NCBI GenBank assembly: GCA_009602725.1
Contig: WELB01000006.1
Location: forward strand, 1,307,406-1,331,540
Length of the DNA: 24,135 nucleotides
Direction of reading: 5' to 3'
Source of the DNA: Spirogloea muscicola
Lineage: Eukaryota > Streptophyta > Zygnematophyceae > Spirogloeales > Spirogloeaceae
In this document: positions 1-10,094 of the stretch, piece by piece
Numbering within the stretch: the first letter of the stretch is position 1
Layout of the letters: every line of letters begins with the position of its first letter
The notes under the pieces: model-generated
Told to the model about the DNA's origin: nothing
Seen by the model: the letters and a program-made list of their open reading frames with translations, nothing else
The model's database searches: none
Translations under genes and position numbers: made by a program

Positions 1-22
1 GCCGCTGCGCGCGCCCGGGCAG

Positions 23-3000
23 TGGAGCAGCGGCGCCAGCCCGCCCTGCGCGGCCGCCCCACCGCCGTGGTGCAGTACAACCCCTGGAGGGGCGGCGCCC
101 TCATCGCCGTCGGCTACGAGGCCCGCGCCGCCGGCGTCAAGCGGTGTGCAGCCCCCCTGCCCACCTCGGGGCAGCGGCTGCCTGCGCGTGCTCGCCTCGC
201 CCGCCGCTGAGCGCTCCTCGCGAGGGCTGCCTGCAGGCAGATGCGCGGCGACGAGGCGCGCCAGCTCTGCCCCGACCTGCAGCTGGTGCAGGTGCCAGTG
301 GCATTCGGCAAGGCCGACCTCGCCCGCTACCGCGACGCGGGCTCCGAGGTCAGCACCCCTGCTGACCTCAGGCTCTGCTGCACTGCTGCTGCTCCCGCTG
401 CTGTCGGTGCTGGTGCTTCTGCAAGGCTGTGCCTGGCTGTGTCGGCCACCCTCTAGCGACCGGGAAGGCACTCAACTACGGAGCAGGAAGCGTCTGCACC
501 AGCCCTGCACCGATGCCGTGGCCCTGCACCCGTAGGTGGTAGCAGTGCTGCAGCAAGGCGGCCCTTGTGAGCGAGCCTCCATTGACGAGGTGTATGTGGA
601 CCTCACGGAGGCGGCCGCAGCTCGCCTGCAGCAGTCGCCTCCAGCCAAGCCCCACCTCCTGCCCACCTATGCGGCCCGCAGCCATGTCCTTGGACACGAC
701 CAGGTAGGCCTTCACCAAATGGTGGCCCCTTCCTCATGGTGTCATGCCTGTTCAGTCTGAGATGGAGCCATGGCTGTGCAGGCATGACCCTGACACAGTA
801 GAGCTTCTCCTTCGCTGCAGCAGCCTGTAGCTGATGGAGAGGCTGGTGTTCACGAAGTGAGGACGCGTGTGGAAGCTTGGCTGTGCAATGAAGCTGCTGA
901 ACCCGGCGATCGACTTCTCGCTAGTGGTGCCGTTCTGGTGGCCGAGCTTCGTGCTGCTGTGCTGGCTGAGACACAGTTCACGTGCTCTGCAGGCATTGCT
1001 CACAACAAGGTGGAAGCAACGGCCCGGGCTTCTGCGCTTGTTCGTGCACCTGACCATCTACTGTCACGGCACTACAAATACGTCTTGACCTGTTATCTGA
1101 TCTGCACCACAGCATGGCAAATGGTGCAGATGCTGGCCAAATTGGCCAGCGGGATGCACAAGCCTGCCGAGCAGACCGTGGTGCCAGCCTCAGCTGTCCA
1201 AGACCTTCTTCACAAGCTGCCCATTCGCAGAATGTGGGCCCTTGCTCTTCCTTACTTAGTTGTCAAGTTGCGCATCCATGTGCTCTTTGGCTAATTTTTC
1301 TGAGCTCTCCAACCATTCACTGCTCTACTCTAGCCGCCTGGCTTCCCTCGCCCTTGCCTTCTTATGTTATCTTGTAGGCAATTGTTGCACCACGAGCGCT
1401 AAATATGAGGGGTAGTTGTACGTTTGATGCCCTTTTCCCTGCTGAATGCAACGTGCTGACCATTACATGTTCCACTTCAGCATCAGTGACCAGTCCTCAG
1501 GGCTGGTAACCTCTACTTAATATGATTGTTGTGTACAATGAATGATACATGGTGCTTACAATGCTGCCAGAGATATAATCTGGGTCCCAACGGTTCAGCT
1601 TCACGACATCAGCTTCCTGCATGATGCCTTTCAGGAAGCAGCTAGGCGGCAAGCTTGGATTGAAGCTGCAACAGGAGCTGGGCATTCAAACAGTTGGGGA
1701 CCTGCTGCATTTCTCTCTTCAGCACTTGCAAGACCGTTTTGGAACCAATACTGGGTCTGCCTTGGCACCTTCTCTGCTGTCATGGCTGTGTGTACCTGAG
1801 AGGCTCCTGCAGGTAGGACTGACGAACTTGAACCTTGTGTCCAGGCTGTGGTTGCGAATGGTGGCTGAGGGAAAGGACGGCACTGAGGTCAAGGACCGCG
1901 TGCTTCCGAAGCAGCACTCCTCAGGAAAAACATTTGTTGGCCCGGCAGCATTGGTGGATGTGTCCACCGTCAGCCACTGGCTTTGTGAGCTGGCTGGGGA
2001 GCTGCAGACGCGCTTAGAGCTCGACTTAGCAACCAGCAGAAGGACATCTAGGCTTCTCACTGTGCAGGTCACTTTCCAACTGGTATTTGTGCTACACCAA
2101 AAAGAAAGCAGCGTGTTCTTGTTGGAATGGGTGCTGCTCTTATGTGCTGCCTCATGTCCTAGTTGTCAATGATGGAATTCCCTTGTGAGGCCTTGAGTGT
2201 GTGGCAAGCACACACAGCACACGCATTGTTGTTGGTCCTGCTGTTTGCAGGACAAGACCCGAGGAGGTGAGAAGAAGACCATGTCTAGGTGTGTGGCCCT
2301 GAGGGGCGGGAGAGAGGCTATGGCAGAAGATGCTCTGAGCATCGTCAAGCGCCTCCTTGTGGAGGTGGCTATGCCTGGCACGAAGTGGATGATTGTCTAC
2401 CTGGGCCTCTCAGCATCTCAAATCGCTGCCACTCCACAGGTGCTCCTGACTTTTGAAGAGGGAGGTGATATCGACACGGTCTGCTATTCAGAAGCAGTCT
2501 GTCTGCGTAGGACCTTGGTAGACTGTGAGCCAAGCGTTCGTTGGACAATTTCTGGGTGTTTATTCACTTGTCCAGCTTTGCTCCCCTTCATACGCAGTCA
2601 GTCTAAGCCAAAGTTCCTTGCCTGGCCCAGGGTGTTGCTCCAATCACAAGTTATCTGGGGCCATCAGTTCCATTGACGAGAGAACCTGCCCTTCCAGACA
2701 GTTGTGAACCGGCAGAGCGAGTCCCAATCTGTCTGCACCCCTCTCAGGACCAAGGCATGCCAGGCCCTGCCAAAGTGGCACTTGATTCTCTTGGACCCTT
2801 GGGGCAGAGAACAGCCGCAATAGGAGAAGGTGGTCACGCTTCTCGCCTGAAGCGAGGACTATCGTTTACAGAAACGAAGGAAGCTCGAGCAAGCAGATCC
2901 CGTGCACAATCTCCTTCTAAGGTGGAGGACTTTGGGCCTCCAAATGCACCTAATGCTATGAGCGCCGAGCAAGAGTGTCTGCCAGTGGACTCGGACACAG

Positions 3001-3338
3001 AGTCAGCAGAGCAAGCTACAGAAGAACATTCTAGACATTGCAAGGTCGAGGTCATGGAAGCCCCAGCACAAATGCTGCAGGAAGTCCTGGAAGCAAGTGG
3101 GGTTGGCAATGGCCTTTGCGTGGCTGCTGAGGGGCATCCATCGACTAGCAGGGAGACAACTCTTAGTGCAGGAAGTAGCACACAAACACAGGTCTACAGA
3201 TTAGAAGAGGTGGACTTTGAAGTCCTCAGAGAGCTGCCACAGGAGATTCAGCTTGAGTTGCGACTTGCTTTGAGTAGGAAGAAGCCTCGCGCGACTCCAT
3301 CATGCTCTATTTCGTCTTACTTTAAGCCATTGATATGA
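23..3338 (+). CDS. POLH: DNA polymerase eta (Y-family translesion polymerase), 5' partial
   Basis: A Y-family polymerase that copies past damaged bases such as UV dimers in the nucleus. Visible exons are 23-143, 237-348, 536-703, 821-1009, 1130-1233, 1635-1754, 1845-2067, 2251-2439 and 2748-3338; all have GT/AG borders and matching phases. Translated in order they give VVQYNPWRGGALIAVGYEAR, MRGDEARQLCP, QLVQVPVAFGKADL, then CERASIDEVYVDL, which holds the palm-domain catalytic Asp-Glu pair. After these come FTCSAGIAHNK, LAKLASGMHKPAEQTVVP, QLGGKLG and SSGKTFVGP, all typical of eta rather than iota or kappa. LGLSAS near 2400 closes the little-finger region. The last exon adds a low-complexity linker, a ubiquitin-binding motif (LPQEIQLEL, 3210-3275) and a PCNA-binding end (SISSYFKPLI). 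The start codon and first catalytic Asp lie left of the window. The first exon's left border (acceptor near 22) is the least certain junction. Confidence 0.93.
3210..3335 (+). other. Ubiquitin-binding motif and PIP box of Pol eta
   Basis: The C-terminal exon encodes VDFEVLRELPQEIQLEL, with the central Leu-Pro of a UBM-type ubiquitin-binding motif. The protein ends SCSISSYFKPLI. That end fits the PCNA-interacting pattern with Ile, Tyr and Phe in place, but has Ser instead of the usual first Gln. In the known family these two elements recruit the polymerase to ubiquitinated PCNA at stalled forks. I saw no second UBM and no UBZ finger in the visible exons. Confidence 0.8.
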
Positions 3339-4006
3339 TGCCCCATGCATGCGCTCAATCTCAACATTTAAGCTTGCTGAGAATGCACTATCTCAGGTTT
3401 GCTTTGGGATCGATGGCTCTTCATGCTCTTGTCCATGGTCAGTGCACTTCAACATGACCACTGTGCACTGTGCAAGTGCCTCCATTCAGGTACAAGCAAG
3501 TGCACATTGCAACGTGCACTAGCCTAGGTTGTCCATGTACTCGGTTTGTCAAAATATCAAAATACGAGTAAACCTGAAGTAGACATGGTCTTGACGACTA
3601 GATATAGTAGGTGCACTTCCTAATAGTGCAAACAAGACAAGCTTAGATGACAATTACTCAACGTCATGAATGCCAAGCGAGCAGGACCTTGAGTCAACCT
3701 TGAGGTCAGGAGATCGCTATCGGTCCCAAACAGCAACAAAGTTCTTGCATTGCTGGATCCTTGATTGTGAAATATTTACTGGCCTAGTCAAATTCATGGT
3801 GCGAACTCCCTAGCAAGATACAGTGTCCTCCTCAAGGAGTGTGGCCCTGGAACCACTTGCTGTGAGGACCATTGGTTATAAAAGGAGACGTATCGTAAGA
3901 AGACTCTAATGGACATACCAGGTAAGCAGAGCGCGAGACTCTATTATGTACATTTTGCCCTGGGATTTAAAGCCTGGGACAATACCACGGTGGCTAACAG
4001 CGAAGG
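3339..4006. other. Intergenic space between two convergent gene ends
   Basis: This 668-base stretch separates the stop codons of the polymerase (+) and the MOSC gene (-), so it should hold both 3' untranslated regions. I found no TGTAA-type algal polyadenylation signal on the expected strands. It contains five copies of the palindrome GTGCAC between 3442 and 3616. A TATAAAAG at 3877-3884 (+) is preceded by ATTGG. No convincing gene was found. Confidence 0.6.
3440..3470. repeat. Perfect 8-bp inverted repeat within a GTGCAC cluster
   Basis: CAGTGCAC at 3440-3447 pairs with GTGCACTG at 3463-3470 around a 15-base spacer. Further GTGCAC sites follow at 3500, 3514 and 3611. The position, just past the polymerase stop codon, suggests a 3' UTR hairpin, but no function can be read from sequence. 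Confidence 0.55.
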
Positions 4007-6217
4007 TCAGCCAGGCACAAGCTCTGCCATTGAAGAAGCTTTATCGAGGATGCATATCGCCTCTCCTACTGCCACTGCCGGCCCTCCCGAGAAGTTGCAA
4101 ATGGCATTCATCCCGAACAATCTCTGTAGGAATTGGACGAGAAAAAATTTAGCTCGACTGGGAAGCAGGGGCAACATTAGCTAGGCTGATGCCAAGTTTA
4201 GCTTGTCTTATATGCAAAGTAGGTGCACAGACAAGGCAAGAGTGCTCTTCTTCAGTGTTCAGATCGAGAGATTGAGGCGAATCACGGACCTCGTGCCACA
4301 TATTCTTGGGCAACTGCAGATGGCTCCCTTTCCGGAAGGCAGCGAGCGTCTGTAGGTCACACGGTTGCAAAAACTCCAGTGATGTGACAAACGCCCCGCT
4401 ACATGACTGCTGTTGAATGCGGTGCTTGCAAGGGCTGCACATATATCGTGGTACTGTTGGGATGAGGCCAGTGGTAAGAGTATCAATCGTGAGTGCTGAG
4501 CACTTCAGTTCTCTACTTAGCTGACTGTGGCAGCATTGACTAGTACGGAGGCAATGCGGGCCTGACAGATGTCTACCTTGAGTGGTTCCTCTCCGACCTC
4601 ACCAGTTGCCTGGTTGGTTGTTGTGACCTGTCAGAGAGAGATTGAAGGCATGAGGAAGTGGGAGTCTCTGAGGCCCTCCAGCTAAGATACATTGCTACAC
4701 ATTGTGTATTTGTACCGCGCTATACTAGCACCGCTTACACACCAGGCAGAAGCAGGCCTGTGCGCTTTCACCTGGCACCGTGGGTGCCACTCGCACTGAC
4801 CCTCCAATATGCATCTTGAGGTGACCACGCACCTTGCAGCGCCCGCAGGGCTTCACTCCTCGAAAGACTCGTCCAGCAACTCCACCAATAGTGAAAGCCC
4901 TCCAAGTATCTTCCTCAAACGCTTCGCAACCTTCAACGAAGATGCTGTAGGCGTCTCACATATGAGCCTCATGATGGCCATCACAGATTGCCATTGACAG
5001 AGCAGGGGTGTGAAGGAGGCAGGGTGCAATGGACAGGTTAGATCTTGGGGTGAGGAGGGTGGGAGGTTGCGCCTGTTCCTTTCTGCACGCACTACCCCTG
5101 GTGAAAGCTCCCCGAAGACCATGCTCCGACATATCAGCACTTATCTGGACCAGCAGGCAACTCGCACTGGCGAGCAGGTTTGGGAGGCAGTACTTGGGTC
5201 TGAAGCGATTGATAGGCAACGCCACGTCCATGTGCTGGTTCAGAGCGTCCAGTGATGCCTGCAGTCAGCCAGTAAGTCGATGAGTCAAGAGGGCTGGTAA
5301 GCAGCAGGAGACAGTTGCTTTCACAAAGGCCGCGTGCAATCTCGCCCTGGTGAGTGCTGCAAGAGTCATCTTCCGCCAGGAGAAGTTGCTCTCCCAATAG
5401 GGGCAATAGCTGTGATGAGCCGCCAGAGGCACTGCCTGACAAGAAGCCATGTGTCACAGCTAGTGGCAGGGAAGCCTCGACCTGGGAGATGACGAGGAAC
5501 GGGAAGCCATCCGAGAAGCAGGTCTCGGATCCTTCTGCGTAGTCGGGGTCTGTCGGCCGCAGCTCACCTGCATTCCAGCATGCGCCAGCCGGGAGACAGC
5601 TCAGGAGCTCGCTGATGGCTGCTGCATGTGCAACCGCCGAGGCATGCAGCGCGTCACAGTGCGCTTCTGGGATGATTCACCTGGCGCAAAGCGCACGAGG
5701 CGGCTGGGCTTGCCCAGGTACGTGGAGAACCAGGCAGCAGCGTCGTCGCCCTCGTCCAGGGCGTGGCCGGACCACACCCACACCGAGGCTGGCACTCGCG
5801 GCCTCTCGTAGGGTGGGGCCAGCAGGACGTGCAGCGGCTCCATGCCCGGCGCCGTGAGGGCTGCCACCAGCTTCACCAGCGGCGGCTCGCCCTCAGACGG
5901 CAGCTGAGGAGCGTAGCAAACAGGAAGCCGGGGGCTAGCGAGGAATGCGGGACAGGGGCAGGGCATGGGGTCTCACAGAGGGCGGCGGTGGCGTCGAGGG
6001 GCGCCCAGGCGTCGTCGAGCGCGGGCTGCGGGAGGGCGGGGCGCACGAGGGCGAGCGCGGGGTCGGCGCGCTGCGTGCGCATGCGCCCGCGCGCGTTGAC
6101 CACCATCCACTGGCGGTCCCAGGCGAAGCCGGAGGCGGCCAGGTGCGCGCGCGGCAGCGACAGCCCGCGGCACGCCTTGACGGGGTACACGAACAGCGAC
6201 GCCACGGACGGCGCCAT
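4007..6217 (-). CDS. MOSC-domain molybdenum cofactor protein, mARC-like amidoxime reductase
   Basis: Proteins of this family bind sulfurated molybdenum cofactor and reduce N-hydroxylated compounds with electrons from cytochrome b5 and its reductase. My exons are 6217-5954, 5903-5681, 5549-5482, 5258-5194, 4944-4833, 4627-4577, 4349-4290 and 4123-4007, a total of 319 residues and normal for the family. The N-terminal MOSC_N beta-barrel shows FVYPVKACRGLSL, WDRQWMVV, ALDEGDDAAAWFSTYLGKPS and LVRF. The MOSC domain shows FSDGFPFLVIS, ASLDALN, NRFRPN (Asn split by an intron), FVEGCEAFEEDTW and KPCGRC at 238-243, where the first Cys aligns with the molybdenum ligand. VTTTNQATGEVG, LFGMN and VGEAICIL complete it. 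The start is the first ATG and has a strong GCCATGG context. The first intron (5904-5953, GTCCCG donor) and the second exon's end are the weakest junctions. No clear N-terminal membrane anchor or transit peptide is seen. Confidence 0.88.
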
Positions 6218-6484
6218 GGCGGGCCGCCGCGGCCCCGCGGCGCCCTGTCCCTGGGGGCCGGAGGGGCGCAATCAGGAGAAAGCGCTCGCCCACTGAGGAT
6301 GAGGAAATTTCGTGTACGAGAAACACATGTAGGCCAAATGGCCAAGTACAAAGGCAAGCTCACCTAAAGATCTACATGATCGACAGCAGATTGACCCGCT
6401 CAATAGGCGAGCACTTTCTTCTTCTTTCTTCATCTCAGCCCGAAACACATCTGCACGTCGAGTGTAGCCTAGATTGGCAATGTT
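6218..6484. promoter_or_regulatory. Upstream region of the MOSC gene, partly repeat-derived
   Basis: This is the only space for the MOSC promoter and 5' UTR before retroelement tail sequence begins. It is very GC-rich up to about 6275. Then follow two copies of a dispersed 20-base module at 6278-6297 and 6399-6420 in opposite orientation. No TATA box was recognised on the minus strand near the start. Calling this a promoter rests on position only. Confidence 0.4.
6278..6420. repeat. Inverted pair of the 20-base dispersed module
   Basis: GAAAGCGCTCGCCCACTGAG at 6278-6297 faces CTCAATAGGCGAGCACTTTC at 6399-6418. The arms match at about 17 of 20 positions and enclose roughly 100 bases. The same module recurs at 6570-6591 and 10525-10546. 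The arrangement resembles a tiny inverted-repeat element, but no target duplication is evident at its edges. It lies about 60 bases upstream of the MOSC start codon. Confidence 0.6.
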
Positions 6485-6830
6485 CTAAGGAAAGGCCAGC
6501 CCAAAGGAATGGACAAGGTCTCAGGGAGTCTGAGTGCGAACGACTAGGACTAAGACATCAGCCAGGGAAGAAGGTGCTCGCCCATTGAGAAGACAACGCT
6601 CAGTAACCTCTAGTCAGGAGATGCAAGTCCGAGTAGCTAGCTGGCGGAAAGACGTCGCCCTGACGGAAGCCGGAGGCCGCCGCCAAAGCTCGGCCTGCGC
6701 GCAAGTGAACCGCGAAGGCAAGGGACCGCTGCATCGAGATGGCCAAACGCATTCGGAAGACTTGACGAGGGACCCGGCGACGTTGAAGCCGGGCTGCTCG
6801 CCCTGCTCGCCTCTGGCAGCGGGCCGCTGG
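6485..6830 (-). repeat. Retroelement 3' tail, copy B
   Basis: It is a direct repeat of 7736-8050, with the two copies nearly identical over about 310 bases. In minus orientation it runs from a GFNVAGSL-type coding segment through the stop codon at 6600 to a terminal GGGCTGGCC half-hairpin. It differs mainly by a 27-base insertion at 6570-6596, which contains the dispersed module TCAATGGGCGAGCACCTTC (minus strand). Confidence 0.85.
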
Positions 6831-7463
6831 ACGACGCGCAAGGCGGTGAAGCAAGTCAAGCCATTTCGAGCCGAAGGCTCCGTGCACGTCGACTGCCAGT
6901 GGAACAAACTCGTGTCCCAACGGGTGGTCCAAGTATTTCCGTTCCTTTGCGCCCGCCGCTTGGCAGACTGCGTAGCCCGCCTCCTCTGACGAGCGTTTGG
7001 CGCTGCTGGAAACAAAGCAGTCAGTCGTGACAACGTCGGCGATGAGCCGAGGCCCCCTGCCGAGCGCGCTTGCGACGAGATCGGCGCTTCGGGTGTGGAT
7101 GCGGCCATCCGCCCTAGCAGTCGGAGGCATGATGCTGGTATTCTCGAGCGCCACCGTGTAACCGGCCTCGACAAAGATGCCATACATTACATTCCGCAGC
7201 AGGTCGTGTGTTCCTGTCGGCTCCCCGCCCCATGCGCACCAGAGCATGTGAGCTGCCAACGATGCCGCGTCTGAAGTGCGCTCTCCGCACTCACACTGCT
7301 GTACTCCACTGAGGCAGGGTGAGTGGAGGCCGAGGAGGCGGTGCACCGCCGTACGGAATGCGTCAACAAGGCAAGCAGTAGCACAACTCGCGGCCTGGCG
7401 AGGGCGGCGGGAAGGCAGGGCGGTGCTGGAAACTGCTGCAAACAAAGAGGAGATGTTTGGCAA
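6600..7463 (-). pseudogene. 5'-truncated retroelement ORF with CCHC-like and nuclease-like domain (copy B)
   Basis: The open frame is 287 residues long. It starts inside a region equivalent to the end of the RT part of copy A: FRTAVHRLLGLHSPCLSGV here matches FQTSLQLFLGLPPNCLIGV there. Next is a Cys/His cluster (CECGERTSDAASLAAHMLWC), then THDLLRN, then RSADLV followed about 12 residues later by ADVVTT. That spacing of acidic residues fits a PD-(D/E)XK restriction-like nuclease. Unlike copy A it keeps KYLDHPLGHEFVPLAVDVHG, a conserved-looking C-terminal block. Compared with copy A, one base is missing near CTCGTCAAG (about 6765), which shifts the frame in the tail. No RT domain remains, so the fragment cannot move on its own. 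Confidence 0.75.
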
Positions 7464-7735
7464 GGGCTTGAGCCCAGGTCAGAGGTAGACGCCCGGGAAA
7501 GAAGAATGCGGCTGCTGATATTAAAGAATCTGCTGTCAACTGCCAGCCAGATGCATACAGGTATTCATGACGGAGCCAAAGGCTAGGCAGACAGGGCGCC
7601 CTCAATACCCCCGTGTCAGCAGCAGGAAGTCAGATTGAGGAGAGGAAGAGCAACCCCGCTGTGCAAACCAGAGGCTGCTGCAAGGGCGCGACCAGCCCGG
7701 CGATGCAAAGAAAGCGCGGCCAGGTTGACTGGTGG
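7464..7735. other. Spacer between retroelement copies B and A
   Basis: No gene or clear repeat was recognised here. The lower part (to about 7480) may still belong to truncated copy B. Short open frames on both strands look random. Confidence 0.5.
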
Positions 7736-8050
7736 CTAGGAAAGGCCAGCCCAAAGGAATGGACAAGGTCTGATGGAGCCGAAGTGCGAAGGACTGGGAC
7801 TAAGACATCAGCCAGGGAACGCTCAGTAACCTCTAGTCAGGAGATGCAAGTCTGAGTAGCTAGCCGGCGGAAAGACGTCGCCCTGACGAAAGCCGGAGGC
7901 CGCCGCCAAAGCTCGGCCTGCGCGCAAGTGAACTGCGAAGGCAAGGGACCGCTGCATCGAGACGGCCAAACGCATACGGAACACTTGAGCGAGGGACCCG
8001 GCGACGTTGAAGCCGGGCTGCTCGCCCTGCTGCCCGAGCGGCGGGCCGTT
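7736..8050 (-). repeat. Retroelement 3' tail, copy A
   Basis: It is a direct repeat of 6485-6830. Its minus-strand frame reads GFNVAGSLAQVFRMRLAVSM and ends at a stop near 7823, the same stop as in copy B. It lacks the 27-base module insertion found in copy B. Its outer edge is GGCTAGGAAAGGCCAGCCC, a degraded form of the hairpin that closes tails C and D. Confidence 0.85.
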
Positions 8051-8109
8051 GCACGCCGCTGATCGCATTGGGGGTAATCGGAGTAATGCCGCAGTTTTCA
8101 TTGTTCTAC

Positions 8110-8440
8110 ACCGCCCACTGCATGCCCAGTGATGTGTGTCGATGCTGGGCCCTTATATGCCTCCGTAACAACAACGTCGACCAGGGCCCGTGGTCCTCCA
8201 CCAGGTTGCACGCCCACAATGTCAAGTGTGCGGCAATGATGACGTCCCTGGGCGCCCGTGGTGATAGGCATGATATTGTTGACTTCCACGACAGCTCGGT
8301 GGCCGGCGTCGCGCATCAAGCCCGCCAGGGCATCGCGAAGGAGGTTGTGAATGCCCACCACTTCTGGTCCAGTGGGGCATCTCAGCATGTGAGTGGCGAG
8401 CACAGCACCCTCTGCACGGAAGTCGCACTCGCCCTGGCGC
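8110..8440 (-). other. Restriction-endonuclease-like domain of copy A
   Basis: The segment encodes GECDFRAEGAVLATHMLRC, then HNLLRDALAGLMRDAGH, then RTLDIV and ALVDVVVTEA. The pattern Asp ... Asp-Val-Val-x-Thr is shared with copy B (RSADLV, ADVVTT) and fits a PD-(D/E)XK fold as in RLE-type non-LTR retrotransposons. The first Cys of the cluster, present in copy B, is Gly here. The fold assignment is inference from spacing; a profile comparison would be needed to confirm it. Confidence 0.6.
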
Positions 8441-9831
8441 ACTCCAATCAGGCAGTTAGGTGGGAGGCCGAGGAAGAGTTGAAGCGATGTCTGAAAGGCC
8501 TCCGAGCTAATGCTGAAGGCGTTGGCAACGGGGGGAGAGGAGATCCAGTCAGTGGCACCAGGTGTGGCCAGAGAAGTAAGTCTTGCCAAGCTCCTTATAT
8601 TGTTCTGAATCTCTGGCAGCCTCCTCAACCTTCTGCAGTGTTCGTCTTCCACTGCCGTAACCAGTCTGGATTGTGCCCCTCTATCAGAAGCTTGGGCGAG
8701 GGCGGAGAATGGCGTGAGTAGGGGTTGGAGAGAGGGGAAAGAGCTGATGGCTGAGTCGCGGATGCTCCTCAGATCCGCTTGGAAGGGGAAGGAGCCTTCT
8801 TCCACATTGCGTACAGGGTCGTGGAGGCAAGGGAAGCGCATGGGGAGCAGGGAGGCGATCAGGTGCCAGCAGCCCAGGAAGGCTGCTTGCGCCGTCTGCT
8901 CCAACGACCGGCAGCCAAGGCCGCCCATGCGAGTAGGGAGGGAGGCCTGGAGGGAAGCTGAAGCTGAGGGGAAAGATGAAGAATGTAGTAGGGATGCCAG
9001 GGACTGCTGAAGGGAGTAATCATATTCCTTGTAGAGCTCCACCACCATGCCCAATGGGGCGACTGTCCGCTGCAGATAGCAAGCCCGTTGGCCGATGCAG
9101 CGGGTGAGGATGGCCAATGCCAGCTGCGTGTCCCCAAGGAGGGGAAGGGAAGGGAGGAGGGCGAGGTGTTTTTGAAGGCGTTCCCGCAAGTTCACCGCCA
9201 CGTGAGCTGGTGTACCGAAGGGGACCTTGAGGATGGCCAGCCCATTGGCAGGGGTCTGACAGCCGTGGGGGAGCTGAAGGTTGGCAGGGAGACCGTGTGG
9301 GGACCAGGCCACGCTCTTGGACGGGCTAACCCGGAGGCCCATCAGGTCCACTTCGCGAACGAGCAAGGGGTAAGCCGCCATGACTTCAGCTGGAGGTCCA
9401 ATGATGTGTGTGTCATCCGCGTAAGAAGGGAAGAGGAGGTCTGGGTGTTGGCGCTTGATGCGTCGAATAGCTCGGCAATGTGCCAACGCAAACAGGATTG
9501 GGCCAAGGGGATCCCCCTGGCATGTGCCAGAAGATGACCACAGCGTCTTCCACGACTCTCCGGCTTGCTACAGCAGCCGTCCTGGGCGGCCATAGGCCAT
9601 GAGGAAAAGGGTATAAGGGAAGGGAAGTGGTCGCGCAGCTCCTCCATAATGACGCTGCGCTCCACTGTGTTGAAGGCGTTACTGATATCCAGCCCAAGGA
9701 CCATCATTGAAGGGTCCACGTAGAGAGTAGCACGGATGCCGCGGACGAGGGCCTCCGCCCCGCAGGACATGCCAGCACCAAATTGGTGGGGTGATAGATG
9801 GCTGTTTCAGCTCGCTGCACACGGCCTTTGA

Positions 9832-9901
9832 TACCAGCCTTTGACCTTTTTGATTTAGAATTGTGTTTGCCCCATTCCGAATTTAATCTTAATTAAATAA
9901 T
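9832..9901. other. AT-rich insertion interrupting the reverse transcriptase
   Basis: Between the codons for VVMRQ and SKAVCSELKQ lie about 70 bases, including TTAATCTTAATTAAATAATC. The AT content is far above that of the flanks. It begins with a TAG on the coding strand and has no GT donor, so it is not an ordinary intron. Confidence 0.6.
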
Positions 9902-10094
9902 CTACTGCCGCATGACAACCTCCGTCATCGCAATGGGTCTTACACCGCCTGTTGGCTTCGCAAGGGCTAGCAGGTGGCTGGAGTCGGCAATGCGTGGTGG
10001 AATGGCAGCCCTGGCGATGTGCCGGCAGGTGGACAGGAACAGGGAGAAGCTCCTCTCATCCCCATCAAGAAATAGGTCCTGTAGGTGCTCAGAA

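Noticed and set aside
23-3338. Polymerase iota, kappa or Rev1 instead of eta
   Set aside because: VVQYNPWRGG, GVKR-MRGDEA and LASGMHKPAEQT are eta-type blocks, and there is no BRCT or N-clasp sign in the visible part.
3909-4184. Plus-strand 91-codon open frame with ATG
   Set aside because: It lies opposite the last MOSC exon and has no recognisable domain; kept only as an antisense possibility.
5763-6367. Several long plus-strand open frames
   Set aside because: They result from the high GC of MOSC exons 1-2; the minus frame encodes the MOSC_N motifs.
6485-8050. CRISPR-like repeat array
   Set aside because: Only two long tails in direct order, eukaryotic context, and no regular spacers.
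8068-8721. Plus-strand open frame of 217 codons
   Set aside because: It is antisense to the retroelement nuclease and RT thumb frame, which carries the recognisable motifs.
8714-9537. Overlapping plus-strand open frames
   Set aside because: Complementary shadows of the RT core (YADD, QGDPLGP on the minus strand).
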